A stretch of DNA of 64,000 bases from Promethearchaeota archaeon. GTDB taxonomy: Archaea; Asgardarchaeota; Lokiarchaeia; Sigynarchaeales; SOKP01. Below are positions 1 through 9,790 of this stretch, piece after piece (the stretch's first letter is position 1; the number at the start of each line of letters is the position of its first letter). The notes under the pieces were generated by a model. It searched no databases, was not told the DNA's origin, and worked only from the letters and a program-made list of their open reading frames with translations. The stretch covers positions 5,618 to 69,617 of the forward strand of contig JAGXOB010000003.1 in assembly GCA_019894735.1 (NCBI GenBank), read 5' to 3'. The position numbers and the translations under genes were made by a program.

Positions 1-636
1 TGAATAAAAATCTTCACTTTTATATGTTTTTCTAGCATATTCTACGAATCCAATTGATTTAATGAAATTAAATGAGACTTGATTATCTTTAAAAACTTCG
101 CACCTCAGTTCTTTTACGCCTTTTTCTTTGAAATGATTCCACGCAGCCAATCCTATTACTGTCCCAAGCCCCTTCCTTTGAAAACGAGGTATAACACCTA
201 GTCCCGCAATTATTCCATATTCTTTATTTGGACCTTCATAATCAAGTATTACAAAAGCACCATCAGATCCGTATGCTTTAGCAATCAAAAATAATGTGTC
301 TGGGTAATCGTAAATTATCTTTAAAGTTTCTTTTGTTATAGCTCTAAATGGAGTACTTGAAACTAGCCAACTTCTATTATATAAATACATAACGCTATCT
401 AAATCTTCCAAATTTGCTTCCCTAATTTTCGCTTGGAGAAAATTATGTTCTACTTTTTTCTTTAATTTCTCCTCAACTTCAGGTGTTATACTTGAAACGG
501 GAAGTTTCATCTGAATGTACTCCAACCCCGTTGTAAGTATATCGTTCTCTATCTCTTCTTCTGTTTTATCCTTTTTCTCAAATGCTAGAAAAAAGCTACG
601 AATTTGCGCTCTTTTTAAATTTAATCTACTCTTCAT
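1..636 (-). CDS. GNAT-family N-acetyltransferase (C-terminus beyond left edge)
   Basis: Reading leftward from an ATG at 636, an open frame runs 212 codons to base 1 without a stop, so the C-terminus is missing. The second half is a GNAT fold: strands around IIAGLGVIP lead into the acetyl-CoA pyrophosphate loop QRKGLG, a following helix, and a late segment FNFIKSIGF typical of motif B. The N-terminal ~65 residues are charged and not part of the fold. GNAT enzymes move an acetyl group from acetyl-CoA to an amine; the substrate cannot be told. It is the upstream neighbour only by position; the next gene at 828-2465 lies on the same strand about 190 bases away, so an operon is not obvious. Confidence 0.8.
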   Translation of the reverse strand, partial: MKSRLNLKRAQIRSFFLAFEKKDKTEEEIENDILTTGLEYIQMKLPVSSITPEVEEKLKKKVEHNFLQAKIREANLEDLDSVMYLYNRSWLVSSTPFRAITKETLKIIYDYPDTLFLIAKAYGSDGAFVILDYEGPNKEYGIIAGLGVIPRFQRKGLGTVIGLAAWNHFKEKGVKELRCEVFKDNQVSFNFIKSIGFVEYARKTYKSEDFYS

Positions 637-827
637 GATTTAAATCCTACAAACCATAAAAATTACTAATTGTCTAAATATAGTAAGAGTTAGTCAGAAA
701 TAAATATTATATATAATCTCTTATTGTAATTTGCTAACTTCGCTCTATTCATTATCTTTTTCTATAAGGAAAAAATAATTTGGAACTTTTTTTTTCTCAG
801 CTTCTTTTAAGGATCTTTGAAGGAAAA

Positions 828-2465
828 TTAGCGAGTTAATATAGAATCTAACTTACTTCTAATTTCATTTTCTATGTCGCCGTTTATAATTGCACTTCTT
901 CTTAAAATTGAAATCCCTTGTTGAATTTTCTTATTTAAACTTGAATCTTCAAGAATATTCCTATTCTCGCATGAAAATTCAAAATTCGATCTTAATGCCA
1001 TATCTTCTTCAATTCTTTCAGTAACGATATGTTTTAAGTTAACCATAGCTCCAGAAATTTCTTTATATCTGTTGTTTGGATCGCTTGTTACAAACCCGGG
1101 GAAAACTGAGACCATTTTTTCTTCCATCTTTTGCTCATTTTCAACAAACATAACATATAATGGCATATAGATCCATACTATTGGTCGAGAAAACAATTCT
1201 GATTGATTATCAGCTAACGACCAAGATACTAAATCCTGGGCTTCATTAAGGCAATTTCCATTTTTAGTTTGGACAATAGATTTTATCTTTGAATATATAT
1301 CTTCAATATTTTTTTGTAGTGCTCTAATTTCTGAAATTTTTGCTTGCTTTTCATCCTCAAAGGCAGACAAATCTTTATCTCTATCCTGAAGCTGCATATC
1401 TAATGAAGATTTGAGAACTTCCAGTTTTTTTTCTGCTTCAATGTTAATTTCAAAAGCGCTTTCCTTCAATTCCATGTATTTCTGAGTTAAAGATGTAATC
1501 GAATTTACAAAATTATTACCTTCGTCTATTAAATATTTAAAATGGTTTTCAAAAGGATTAGTAAGATCACTAAAAACCTTACCTTTCAATATATCTGTCT
1601 GTGTAAAGCTTTTATTTTTTTTTATTATATCTTCCAACTGTCTTTCTGCAGTTTTAAATAATACCGAGATATTTTCAATTACCCTTCTTTTCTCGTTAAC
1701 TTGCCATTGGTCAATTTTGTCGCTTTCTAAAGCGATTTTATCTTTAATTTGGCCTGAATCAATTAACTGGGATGTTTTCGTAATTTGAGAAGAAAAACGG
1801 GAATTTATGTCTTTTAATTGAACATTAACATCAATTAGCCATTTATCTACTTCTTTGCTAATTAATTCAATCTGAGTATTCCATCTTAGAGCATTACCTT
1901 TCATATAATCGATATAATTTCGATAATTATCTGCAATCTCTAAAGCTTGTTCCGTTGTAAAATTCGTTTCTAAAGGCATGTAATCTGCGACGGGTTTATA
2001 TTCTGTAAAAGGTAATAACTTTACTAAAGTTTGAAGAAATTCGGGATTAACTAGGGATTCAATTTTTAGCTTCTGAAATTCTGTTTCTTCGTTTTCTCCT
2101 AAAGATTCTGCTCCACTATCTTCATAATTCAAAACTTCGGTAATTTTCTTTAGTTGTTCGATCTGTGTTCGATTTTCTATATTTCTTAAAAGATGCCCGA
2201 TTAAAGGTTGTCGAGGCGGATTAGAAAGTTTGCCTTTTTTCGAAAAAACATTTAACCCATCTAAGATTATATGTGTGCTAATAACACCTTGAACGCAGAG
2301 GAATGGCCATAATAATCTGGAAAATGATACAACTTTCTCATCGGGTTTTAAATCTTTTGTTAATAAATAAAATGCTAATGCTAATTCATCATACTCATTA
2401 ATTTGAGGTATAGCCTGAGAGGTGTTAAATAAGGGTAAAATATATTGATTGCCATGTATTGACAT
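828..2465 (-). CDS. Large coiled-coil protein of unknown function
   Basis: 545 residues, no family recognised. The N-terminal ~100 residues look globular (segment VVSFSRLLWPFLCVQG). A central section of roughly 200 residues (about 190-400) is rich in Lys/Glu/Gln/Ile/Leu heptads and should form long coiled coil. The C-terminal ~140 residues contain a hydrophobic, aromatic stretch (RPIVWIYMPLYVMFVEN) and then a charged helical end. There is no signal peptide and no clear transmembrane helix, so it is probably cytoplasmic or peripheral. The layout of globular head, coiled coil and globular tail fits a structural or scaffold protein, but that is inference. The upstream ATG sits just after an AT-rich spacer, and the next upstream gene on the strand is a membrane protein. 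Confidence 0.6.
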   Translation of the reverse strand: MSIHGNQYILPLFNTSQAIPQINEYDELALAFYLLTKDLKPDEKVVSFSRLLWPFLCVQGVISTHIILDGLNVFSKKGKLSNPPRQPLIGHLLRNIENRTQIEQLKKITEVLNYEDSGAESLGENEETEFQKLKIESLVNPEFLQTLVKLLPFTEYKPVADYMPLETNFTTEQALEIADNYRNYIDYMKGNALRWNTQIELISKEVDKWLIDVNVQLKDINSRFSSQITKTSQLIDSGQIKDKIALESDKIDQWQVNEKRRVIENISVLFKTAERQLEDIIKKNKSFTQTDILKGKVFSDLTNPFENHFKYLIDEGNNFVNSITSLTQKYMELKESAFEINIEAEKKLEVLKSSLDMQLQDRDKDLSAFEDEKQAKISEIRALQKNIEDIYSKIKSIVQTKNGNCLNEAQDLVSWSLADNQSELFSRPIVWIYMPLYVMFVENEQKMEEKMVSVFPGFVTSDPNNRYKEISGAMVNLKHIVTERIEEDMALRSNFEFSCENRNILEDSSLNKKIQQGISILRRSAIINGDIENEIRSKLDSILTR

Positions 2466-2588
2466 AAAATGAGCTCTTCTGATTTAAATTTATTTTATAA
2501 TAGGGTTTAAAATAATCTAATTAATTAATACTAAAAATTTTATTTAAAATTATTTTTTAGAATAAAGGTTAAAAGAAAAATTAGAAAT

Positions 2589-3431
2589 TTATCTAAGTTG
2601 TTCGTAATTATTCGCAATTACGATTATGAGTAATGAGAGTAAGATTAATAGAGGGGGTAAAATAGCCTCAACATGAGGAAATCCAAGAGATTCAAGTAAT
2701 CCTTGAGCTATTCTTCCAGAAAAATAGATAAAGAATCCTATCGCGTTCAAGGCATAAGATCGTCTTAGAACTCCATATGTTTTTAGTGCTAAATAGACGA
2801 AAAGGAATGGAATGACTAAAACCATTATAGGTAATAAAATAAAGTTAAGAACAAATCTGCCTGCGGGGTACCCAAATATTGGGACTATCTCAATAACTAT
2901 GTTATAAGGAGTATCTTTAAAATCAGGATCCATAAACAGTGCATCTGGTAATGTTAAAGCGAGAATACTAATAATTACAGGTATTAGAATCAAACAAACT
3001 TTAAGTACTATTCTAACATTCTTATTTTCTAATAATCCTTTAATTTTTGACTTGTTATCCGTCGTTTCTGAAACATCAGAAATAGGAGGAAAAATTAACG
3101 TCCCAAAAACGCCCATCAAACAAGCTATAGCCAACCAAGTAGAAAATGTGGCTAATCGGTAAAGAATCATAAGTAATCCAACTAATTCTATATTGCTCAT
3201 CGTTCCTAAGAGTTCTGGGGCGTAAAAATAGTAAACAATAAAAAAGCCTCTCCCTGCGGCTAGAAATAAAAATAATATTGAAAAATAAAACCAATATAAC
3301 TTTTTCGAAACTCTAAATCTCATTAGTAGAAAGTATGCAAATATTAGAAAATAAAAGCCTACAATTGCGTAATAAAGACCTGATTCGATACCATCCCATA
3401 TGTCAAAATACAAAAAATCTTGAAAAATCAT
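2589..3431 (-). CDS. Multi-pass membrane protein of unknown function
   Basis: 280 residues with about seven hydrophobic segments, near residues 18-38, 45-68, 82-114, 142-160, 190-217, 226-247 and 254-273. A hydrophilic loop at about 118-138 (Asp/Glu/Lys-rich) separates the third and fourth. No catalytic motif is visible and I do not recognise the family. The last helix ends in a short NNYEQLR tail. It is co-oriented with the coiled-coil gene downstream (gap about 120 bases) and divergent from glycyl-tRNA synthetase. A receptor-like or transporter role is possible from topology alone, but nothing in the sequence decides this. Confidence 0.6.
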   Translation of the reverse strand: MIFQDFLYFDIWDGIESGLYYAIVGFYFLIFAYFLLMRFRVSKKLYWFYFSILFLFLAAGRGFFIVYYFYAPELLGTMSNIELVGLLMILYRLATFSTWLAIACLMGVFGTLIFPPISDVSETTDNKSKIKGLLENKNVRIVLKVCLILIPVIISILALTLPDALFMDPDFKDTPYNIVIEIVPIFGYPAGRFVLNFILLPIMVLVIPFLFVYLALKTYGVLRRSYALNAIGFFIYFSGRIAQGLLESLGFPHVEAILPPLLILLSLLIIVIANNYEQLR

Positions 3432-3639
3432 AATAAATCATAGATTAATTTTATTTACTAATTAATTTGAATTTAAAACTTAAAATTATAATTATAACTA
3501 ATATCTTTTACACATATAAAAATTTACTTTATAAAATTTGAATAACATTATCGATTACCACCTTTTATCTAATGTATAATCTTAAAATACAAATATCAGC
3601 AATAATTCTAATAACTATTAAAGAAAGGTTTCGATATGA

Positions 3640-5124
3640 ATGAAGATAGAGGATAAGATTGATACTTTCAATTCATTATTACGCCGTCGCGGGTTTATTT
3701 GGGGCCCTTCTCCGGAGATTTATGGAGGATTAGCGGGATTTTATTCGTATGGTCCAGCGGGAAAGGCTTTGAAGAATAATATTATATCGACCTTCAGGCG
3801 TGAACTCAGAGCTTATGGGTTTAATGAAGTTGAATGTCCAGAAATATTACCCAAAATAGTATGGGAAGCTTCAGGACATCTGGAAAGATTTACTGATCCC
3901 GTTTTTCGTTGTAAAAAATGCGAAACAATGGTAAGAGCGGATAAGTTTCTTCAAGAACAACTACCAAATGAATCAATTGATGGCTTATCTTTTGAGGATA
4001 TGGATAAATTATTACAGCAACATGGATTTGAATGTCCAAAATGTGATACTCCTTTTGGAAAAATTGAAGAATATAATCTAATGCTGCAAACTTCAGTTGG
4101 GAATGGCGTAACAGCTTTTTTACGTCCAGAGACTGCTACTACAACATACCTCTTGTTTAATCGTCTCAATCAAGATGCTCGAAGACAGTATCCTATAAAG
4201 GTTTTTCAATATGGGAAAGCTTTCAGAAATGAAATATCTCCAAGACAGCTAGTTCTTAGAATGAGGGCATTTGATCAATTTGAGATTCAACTATTTATTG
4301 GAAAGGAGCAAGAATTGAATTTTGAGGAATTTGATGAAATAAATCAGAACGAACTACCACTATTAGACTGGAAATCTCAAGAAGTTCAAGTAAGTATCCC
4401 AAATAAAATCTCTCTTAAAGAAGCAGTAGATAAAGGGATTCTTAAAAAGCCCGCTTTTGCGTATTGCGTCTTTTTAGGATATCATCTAACCTCAAAATTA
4501 GGTTTTCCGGAAGAATCAATTAGATTAAGACAACACTCTCCTAAAGAAATGGCCCATTATGCTGATGACGCCTGGGACTTAGAAATAAACACTGAACAAT
4601 TTGGATGGGTTGAAATTTGTGGGATTCATGATAGAACAGACTACGATCTGAAACGACATCAGGAATATTCAAATCAAAACTTTAAAATTCCAATGGGAAC
4701 AGATCCAAACTCAAAGGAAATTCCCCAAATACTTGAAATTGCGTTCGGTCCTGATAGAATCGTTTATACTCTTCTTGAAACTACTTTTAATGTGGAGGAT
4801 GAACGAATAATACTAAACTTAAATCCCCAACTCGCTCCTAACCTTGTTGCAGTATTCCCATTAGTTAAAAATAAAGAAAAAATACTAAATTTAGCAAAAA
4901 AAGTGCATAAATTATTATTAGATCATAGAATAACTTCTTTTTTTGACTCTGCGGGATCAATTGGAAAGAGATATAGAAGGCAAGACGAGTTAGGAACACC
5001 TTATTGCATTACAATAGATTATGATTCTTTAGATGATAACACTATTACTATTAGATATAGAGACACAATGGAACAAAAGAGAGTATTAATTTCAGAAATT
5101 TTAGACCATATTGATGACAAATAA
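3640..5124 (+). CDS. glyS: Glycyl-tRNA synthetase
   Basis: Class II aminoacyl-tRNA synthetase of the alpha2 archaeal/eukaryotic type, which charges tRNA-Gly with glycine in the cytoplasm. The N-terminus carries the GlyRS signature RRRGFIWGPSPEIYGG and class II motif 1. Motif 2 is GKAFRNEISPRQ near residue 200. Motif 3 is FGPDRIVYTLLE near residue 372. A zinc-binding insertion is seen as CKKC (about residue 90) and CPKC (about 130). The C-terminal ~100 residues form the anticodon-binding domain (AGSIGKRYRRQDELGTPYC). At 494 residues it is slightly compact. The ATG at 3640 overlaps a short out-of-frame ATG at 3636 and gives the expected N-terminus. Confidence 0.97.
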   Translation: MKIEDKIDTFNSLLRRRGFIWGPSPEIYGGLAGFYSYGPAGKALKNNIISTFRRELRAYGFNEVECPEILPKIVWEASGHLERFTDPVFRCKKCETMVRADKFLQEQLPNESIDGLSFEDMDKLLQQHGFECPKCDTPFGKIEEYNLMLQTSVGNGVTAFLRPETATTTYLLFNRLNQDARRQYPIKVFQYGKAFRNEISPRQLVLRMRAFDQFEIQLFIGKEQELNFEEFDEINQNELPLLDWKSQEVQVSIPNKISLKEAVDKGILKKPAFAYCVFLGYHLTSKLGFPEESIRLRQHSPKEMAHYADDAWDLEINTEQFGWVEICGIHDRTDYDLKRHQEYSNQNFKIPMGTDPNSKEIPQILEIAFGPDRIVYTLLETTFNVEDERIILNLNPQLAPNLVAVFPLVKNKEKILNLAKKVHKLLLDHRITSFFDSAGSIGKRYRRQDELGTPYCITIDYDSLDDNTITIRYRDTMEQKRVLISEILDHIDDK

Positions 5125-5250
5125 TAAAAAATAAAGTCAAAATATCCTTTAACACCAGAGGTTTTCAGAAAAAAATTTTAAAGAGAAGAACATTTTTCTA
5201 AAAAATATAACGATAATTAAAAAATAATTTAAATCGGCTGTAGATTTATT

Positions 5251-8025
5251 ATGAATTTCAATAACAATTTTGCTTTAAGATTAAAAGGGAAAAGGAAAAA
5301 TAAAAATACTAAAATTTTCTTTTGCACCTTCTTCCTACTCCTGTTTGTATTCAATGTTTTCTTTTTTAACGATAATTTATTTCAAGATAACAGCATTGGG
5401 AATGAATTTCTGACTCAAGATGACAACAATTTTGATATAACTGACATCGGTCTGGCAGCAGGCCCAGAAATTTTTATCGATCCTTTTAAAGTTAATTTTA
5501 CCAAGAAATGGAATTTTTTTAAATTTAAATACGAATCCGAATTAGATATGGATGTAGAAACGTACTATCGAAAAGGTGATAATCTAGGGGTAGTTACTTA
5601 TGATAAAGTATACTCTATTGACAACCTGCTGTTGTATAAAACTCTATTGAAGGATGATACAGATGCATTTGATTCTTTTGATACATATTTAAAATTGAGA
5701 GATTCATTATTATGGTATCAAAACAGTGTTGATCAAAATGAGTATGGTTTCGTAAGGTCAGTTGATAACACTACAGATGAAATATTTGACGATACCCGTT
5801 ACTTAATTGATAATATAATGCCAATATTTCTGTTAATTGATAATGTTGGAACAGAAATTAACAGTTTTAGCATTAATAGTATCTACCCCAAAGACTCAAT
5901 CGAAGAAGCGTTTCTTTTAATAAATTCTTCTCAATTTCGGGACGATACACACGAAGGATTCTATGATCATAACTCAACGACCGACAAATACGCAGTAAGC
6001 AATATGTATGCGATGCTAGCTGCTCTTGAAGTTCGCCGGATTTACGATGAACTCAATCTAGATAATACAATTAAGAATAGTGCCTACGAGATAGCCAATA
6101 TGACTATAGATATACTATTAAGCGAGTTATGGGACAATACTGACGGTGGGTTTGAGTATTATGGAAAAAACGACTGGTCTTCAGAACCAGGAAGCACATA
6201 TAAATACTTAAAAACCAACGCATTGGGCATTATAACTCTATTAGAATATTGGATCGATTCAGGAATGCAAAACGACTCTACATACCTTAAAAATGCTACA
6301 TTACTATTTAACAAAATGGATGCATTATGGGATTCAGGAGAAAGTGCTTATGAACAATTCCGAGATTCAAACTGGGTTGGTATTCCATTAGCTAATGCTA
6401 CATACATAGACTTAGAAGCGAATTCTATCATGATGTCAGCTTGTTTAAAGCTTTTTGAATATACGGGTAATCTTACTTATTATGATCGGGCATGGGACTT
6501 ATATAACACCTTTGAGAGTTCCTTTTACGATACTTCTGTTAATTCTTATAAAAAATCAATAGATCCAGTTGATAACGGCAAAGATCTGTATGCCAATCTT
6601 AGATTATGCGAAGCATATTTAGAAGCCTATGATATCTACAATGACACCCAGCTTAATTCAATGTATAATGTATCAACTCAATTTCCAGATTATATCTTTA
6701 ATCAAGATACTCTAAACATTACGAGCGTTTATTCTTACACTAAAACCGACAAGTATTACAATATTTCAACACTACAATACGAAGAATTTACAGTTGAACA
6801 CAAGATTGACGATGCTTCTATTAGTTACATTTTAAAAACCCCCGATCAAGTAATATTTGACACGATATCACAACCAATTACGGATACATCTTCAACACTA
6901 TTGTATAGTATTACGGACGCCTTGGAATTAGGAACAAGGTATTACATTCAAATTTTTGCCAACTGTTCTAATTTTGGTATTTCTCATACTTTAAAGCAAT
7001 TTAATGTGATTTCTGGGTTAGTGAATTCCTCTATTCTAGGGTTACCACAGACATTATATCAAGGACCTATAGTAAATATTACGATTCCTATTAACAACAC
7101 TCGTTCTGAAGATATTAACCTAACTGTGTCAATGGAAGGACTCGATATAATCCCTGATTATCAAAATATAACCTTTATCACTAATGTGTTAACAAACGTG
7201 ACATTTAATCTAACCACGATTTTTGATGCTGCTATCGGCCCTCACAACATCAGCTTTAAATTTAAAGAAGGGGATATTACCTATTTAATTATAAAGAAAA
7301 GTATTATTATTGGACATTCCTTTGATTACTCAAGTTTTATGTATGAAACTGATATAGTAAATGGAGAAAGCGCCTTTGTTTCTATGATTTTAACTAATTT
7401 CTTGCCCAATAACACTCAAGTTTTTAATATCAGTTACTACCAAGACGATTCCGCAATTTACCAGGAAGAAATATTTTTATTCGAAAAGGAAATCAAAGCT
7501 ATGTATTTCGTGTTGAATTATACTTTTTTTTCCGAGGAGGATCGTTATAATATAACAATGGTTATTTCAAAGGGTGAAACGGATTTCTACACTAAACAAT
7601 TCTATGTTGATATAATTCCGAAGTATGAAATACTGAGCGTGACTTTTCCAGAAATTGTAGAGCAAGGAGTTGTAGCTCAATTTATTCTAACCATACAGAA
7701 CAATCAAGATAAATCCGAAGCATTTGCACTCTATGTTAATGGTGAACGAGTAACGACAAATCTCAACGGTTTTGGACCTGGAATCAATAGGGTTGTGTTT
7801 GAAGTACTTCCTAGCATAAACCCATATGAGTTTGGAAAAAAATATTATATATTCGAATTAAGGGACGGTTCCAATAATCCTATTGCAAGATATTACTATG
7901 AAATCCAATTGGAACTATCCTCATTCAACTTAATTGTATTTTATATTCTTCCTGTATTGATTCCAGTATGTATTGCTTTAATATATAAAAATAAAGAAAT
8001 TAAACATAAACTATTAAGAAGATGA
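5251..8025 (+). CDS. Membrane-anchored surface protein with toroid-like helical domain
   Basis: 924 residues. A basic N-terminus (KGKRKNKNTK) followed by a hydrophobic segment (about 23-43) forms a signal peptide or anchor. A C-terminal hydrophobic helix (about 892-912) followed by basic KNKEIKHKLLRR indicates a membrane anchor with a cytoplasmic end. Residues ~130-480 have repeated helical hairpins with WD, GG and Y-rich turns (LWDNTDGGFEYYG; LWDSGESAYEQF), which resembles the (alpha/alpha)6 toroid of six-hairpin glycosidases and AGE epimerases. Residues ~500-880 are beta-rich and Ig-like, with many N-x-S/T sequons. Role inferred as a glycosylated cell-surface protein, possibly carbohydrate-active; no catalytic acid could be assigned. 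It is followed after 7 bases by a second surface protein, so the two are probably co-transcribed. Confidence 0.65.
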   Translation: MNFNNNFALRLKGKRKNKNTKIFFCTFFLLLFVFNVFFFNDNLFQDNSIGNEFLTQDDNNFDITDIGLAAGPEIFIDPFKVNFTKKWNFFKFKYESELDMDVETYYRKGDNLGVVTYDKVYSIDNLLLYKTLLKDDTDAFDSFDTYLKLRDSLLWYQNSVDQNEYGFVRSVDNTTDEIFDDTRYLIDNIMPIFLLIDNVGTEINSFSINSIYPKDSIEEAFLLINSSQFRDDTHEGFYDHNSTTDKYAVSNMYAMLAALEVRRIYDELNLDNTIKNSAYEIANMTIDILLSELWDNTDGGFEYYGKNDWSSEPGSTYKYLKTNALGIITLLEYWIDSGMQNDSTYLKNATLLFNKMDALWDSGESAYEQFRDSNWVGIPLANATYIDLEANSIMMSACLKLFEYTGNLTYYDRAWDLYNTFESSFYDTSVNSYKKSIDPVDNGKDLYANLRLCEAYLEAYDIYNDTQLNSMYNVSTQFPDYIFNQDTLNITSVYSYTKTDKYYNISTLQYEEFTVEHKIDDASISYILKTPDQVIFDTISQPITDTSSTLLYSITDALELGTRYYIQIFANCSNFGISHTLKQFNVISGLVNSSILGLPQTLYQGPIVNITIPINNTRSEDINLTVSMEGLDIIPDYQNITFITNVLTNVTFNLTTIFDAAIGPHNISFKFKEGDITYLIIKKSIIIGHSFDYSSFMYETDIVNGESAFVSMILTNFLPNNTQVFNISYYQDDSAIYQEEIFLFEKEIKAMYFVLNYTFFSEEDRYNITMVISKGETDFYTKQFYVDIIPKYEILSVTFPEIVEQGVVAQFILTIQNNQDKSEAFALYVNGERVTTNLNGFGPGINRVVFEVLPSINPYEFGKKYYIFELRDGSNNPIARYYYEIQLELSSFNLIVFYILPVLIPVCIALIYKNKEIKHKLLRR

Positions 8026-8032
8026 TTGAAAA

Positions 8033-9751
8033 ATGAGTAGAAAAAGATCACCAATTAGGTTATTTTTGATTGTATTTACTTTCACGACAATAGTATTATC
8101 TGCTTGGGCAGTTTCAATAAATTTTAACAATGATTTTGATTTATCTACTGAACAAGAAAACGCACTTTATGATTTTCAGAATAAAACTGATTTGAAAAGC
8201 TCCAATAATGGACTTCCTTTAAATTATTCATCTATACATCGAAATACAACAACTGTCTTTAGATTATTTGAATCTATTAAGTTTGACATTAACGCATCAG
8301 GATTTGTTAACCCGAATTATACCATTATGGCAATTCAGTATTTTAATAAAGATGTAGAAGACTTTAACATGGATTATGTGTCAGGTACGGATACTAATTT
8401 TACATACACTTATACTCCGAGATACTATGACCATACAGGATTTTCAAATGTGAGTTTCTTAGTATACAATATAACTAATGATCTTCTTAGTTCTACAATC
8501 CCAATTACTAATTTTACTATTAGATCAAATTATTTGCTACGTTTTACCCGCCCAGAACCAGAATACCATTTAAACGAAACTCTCTATGCGGAATTAATTG
8601 TTAATGACGAACCTCTACCTTACGACTTTAATTGGAATGTAACTATAGTTGATGGTGATAACGAAACTCTTCAAAGCAATTTATTTGATGTGGGTAATAA
8701 TCTAGAGCAGTTTTCTTTCGTCCTCGATGATAGGTTTAATTTTACAAACGATTTTTATTACATAAAGATCAACATTTCGGACGCTTCTAGAGATACTACA
8801 GAAGCCGCGTACTATCCCTTCAAAGTGTTAAATTCTTTACCAGAAATCGTTGAATCTACGGTTGAGTTTTCGGTATCTTCATTGAAGAGAACAGAAGATT
8901 GTACCCTTAATTTAAATGTTACAGATAATGATACTTACACTAAACCAGAAAATCTAACGGTTTCTCTAACAATTCAAGATTCTACTGGTATTCAAGAAGT
9001 TCCGATTCAATTAACCAATAATGATGATTGGACTTTTACCACGACTTTTGCAATAGATATTAATAAACCTTTAGGAAGATATCAAATGCATATAGTAGCT
9101 GAAGACCAATATAGTGGAAAAGACAATTTTACAACGGCTATTATAGTTCTAAATAACCCTCCTGAAATCGATGGGTACTTTGTTAATGGATTTAACATGA
9201 ATCAGAGTATATCGGTAAACTATGGAGAAGATTTAATTTTTACATTTGATGTTAGTGATATTGAAGAGAGTATTGATTATATAACGGTTTCTCTTTTAGA
9301 TGCAGAAAATAATTGGTACAATATATCAAAAAAATACAAAAGCGGTCTGCAAATTATAATCAGAACGGAAGAATTAATAACGGGAATTTGGTACGTTTAT
9401 ATTTCTGTGACTGATGTAGATGGCGCTACTACCCGTCTTTCATCAGACTATGATTTAGCTCCTCAAGAAATAAATGTAATCCCCGATTTACTAAAGCCAC
9501 TTCTTCCATGGATTGCATTTTTAATTGGAATGCTAATTGGTATTTTAGCTGGCGTAGGAATTCTATATAAGAAATATAAAAATAAATACGTCGAACCAAA
9601 AGAAATGCAACCAAAGAAATCATCGAAAGCACCGAAAACCGCTCCATCTAAAAAGAGTAATGCGAAAGTAGAGCCTGAAAAAACTGAAGCTAAAGAGCGA
9701 GACGAAATCCCAAAAGAACCTCAGAGAAAGATAAAAAGAAAATTAAAATAA
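8033..9751 (+). CDS. Membrane-anchored surface protein with Ig/cadherin-like domains
   Basis: 572 residues. An N-terminal signal segment (about 9-28) is followed by a long extracellular part with many N-x-S/T sequons. The region ~270-485 contains tandem beta-sandwich repeats of Ig/cadherin type, recognisable by repeated pairs such as VTDNDTYTKPENLTVSL and VSDIEESIDYITVSL. A single transmembrane helix lies near residues 489-512 (PWIAFLIGMLIGILAGVGIL). After it comes a ~55-residue cytoplasmic tail rich in Lys, Pro and Glu. The gene starts 7 bases after the previous surface-protein gene. The shared topology suggests the two act together at the cell surface, perhaps in adhesion or as an S-layer partner; this is inferred from architecture only. 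Confidence 0.65.
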   Translation: MSRKRSPIRLFLIVFTFTTIVLSAWAVSINFNNDFDLSTEQENALYDFQNKTDLKSSNNGLPLNYSSIHRNTTTVFRLFESIKFDINASGFVNPNYTIMAIQYFNKDVEDFNMDYVSGTDTNFTYTYTPRYYDHTGFSNVSFLVYNITNDLLSSTIPITNFTIRSNYLLRFTRPEPEYHLNETLYAELIVNDEPLPYDFNWNVTIVDGDNETLQSNLFDVGNNLEQFSFVLDDRFNFTNDFYYIKINISDASRDTTEAAYYPFKVLNSLPEIVESTVEFSVSSLKRTEDCTLNLNVTDNDTYTKPENLTVSLTIQDSTGIQEVPIQLTNNDDWTFTTTFAIDINKPLGRYQMHIVAEDQYSGKDNFTTAIIVLNNPPEIDGYFVNGFNMNQSISVNYGEDLIFTFDVSDIEESIDYITVSLLDAENNWYNISKKYKSGLQIIIRTEELITGIWYVYISVTDVDGATTRLSSDYDLAPQEINVIPDLLKPLLPWIAFLIGMLIGILAGVGILYKKYKNKYVEPKEMQPKKSSKAPKTAPSKKSNAKVEPEKTEAKERDEIPKEPQRKIKRKLK

Positions 9752-9790
9752 ATTTTTCCTTTTTAAAAATAAAAACTTTTTTTTAATTGG

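Noticed and set aside
3076..3294. 72-residue frame inside the membrane protein gene
   Set aside because: Alternate frame of the 2589-3431 gene, no motif and no ribosome site.
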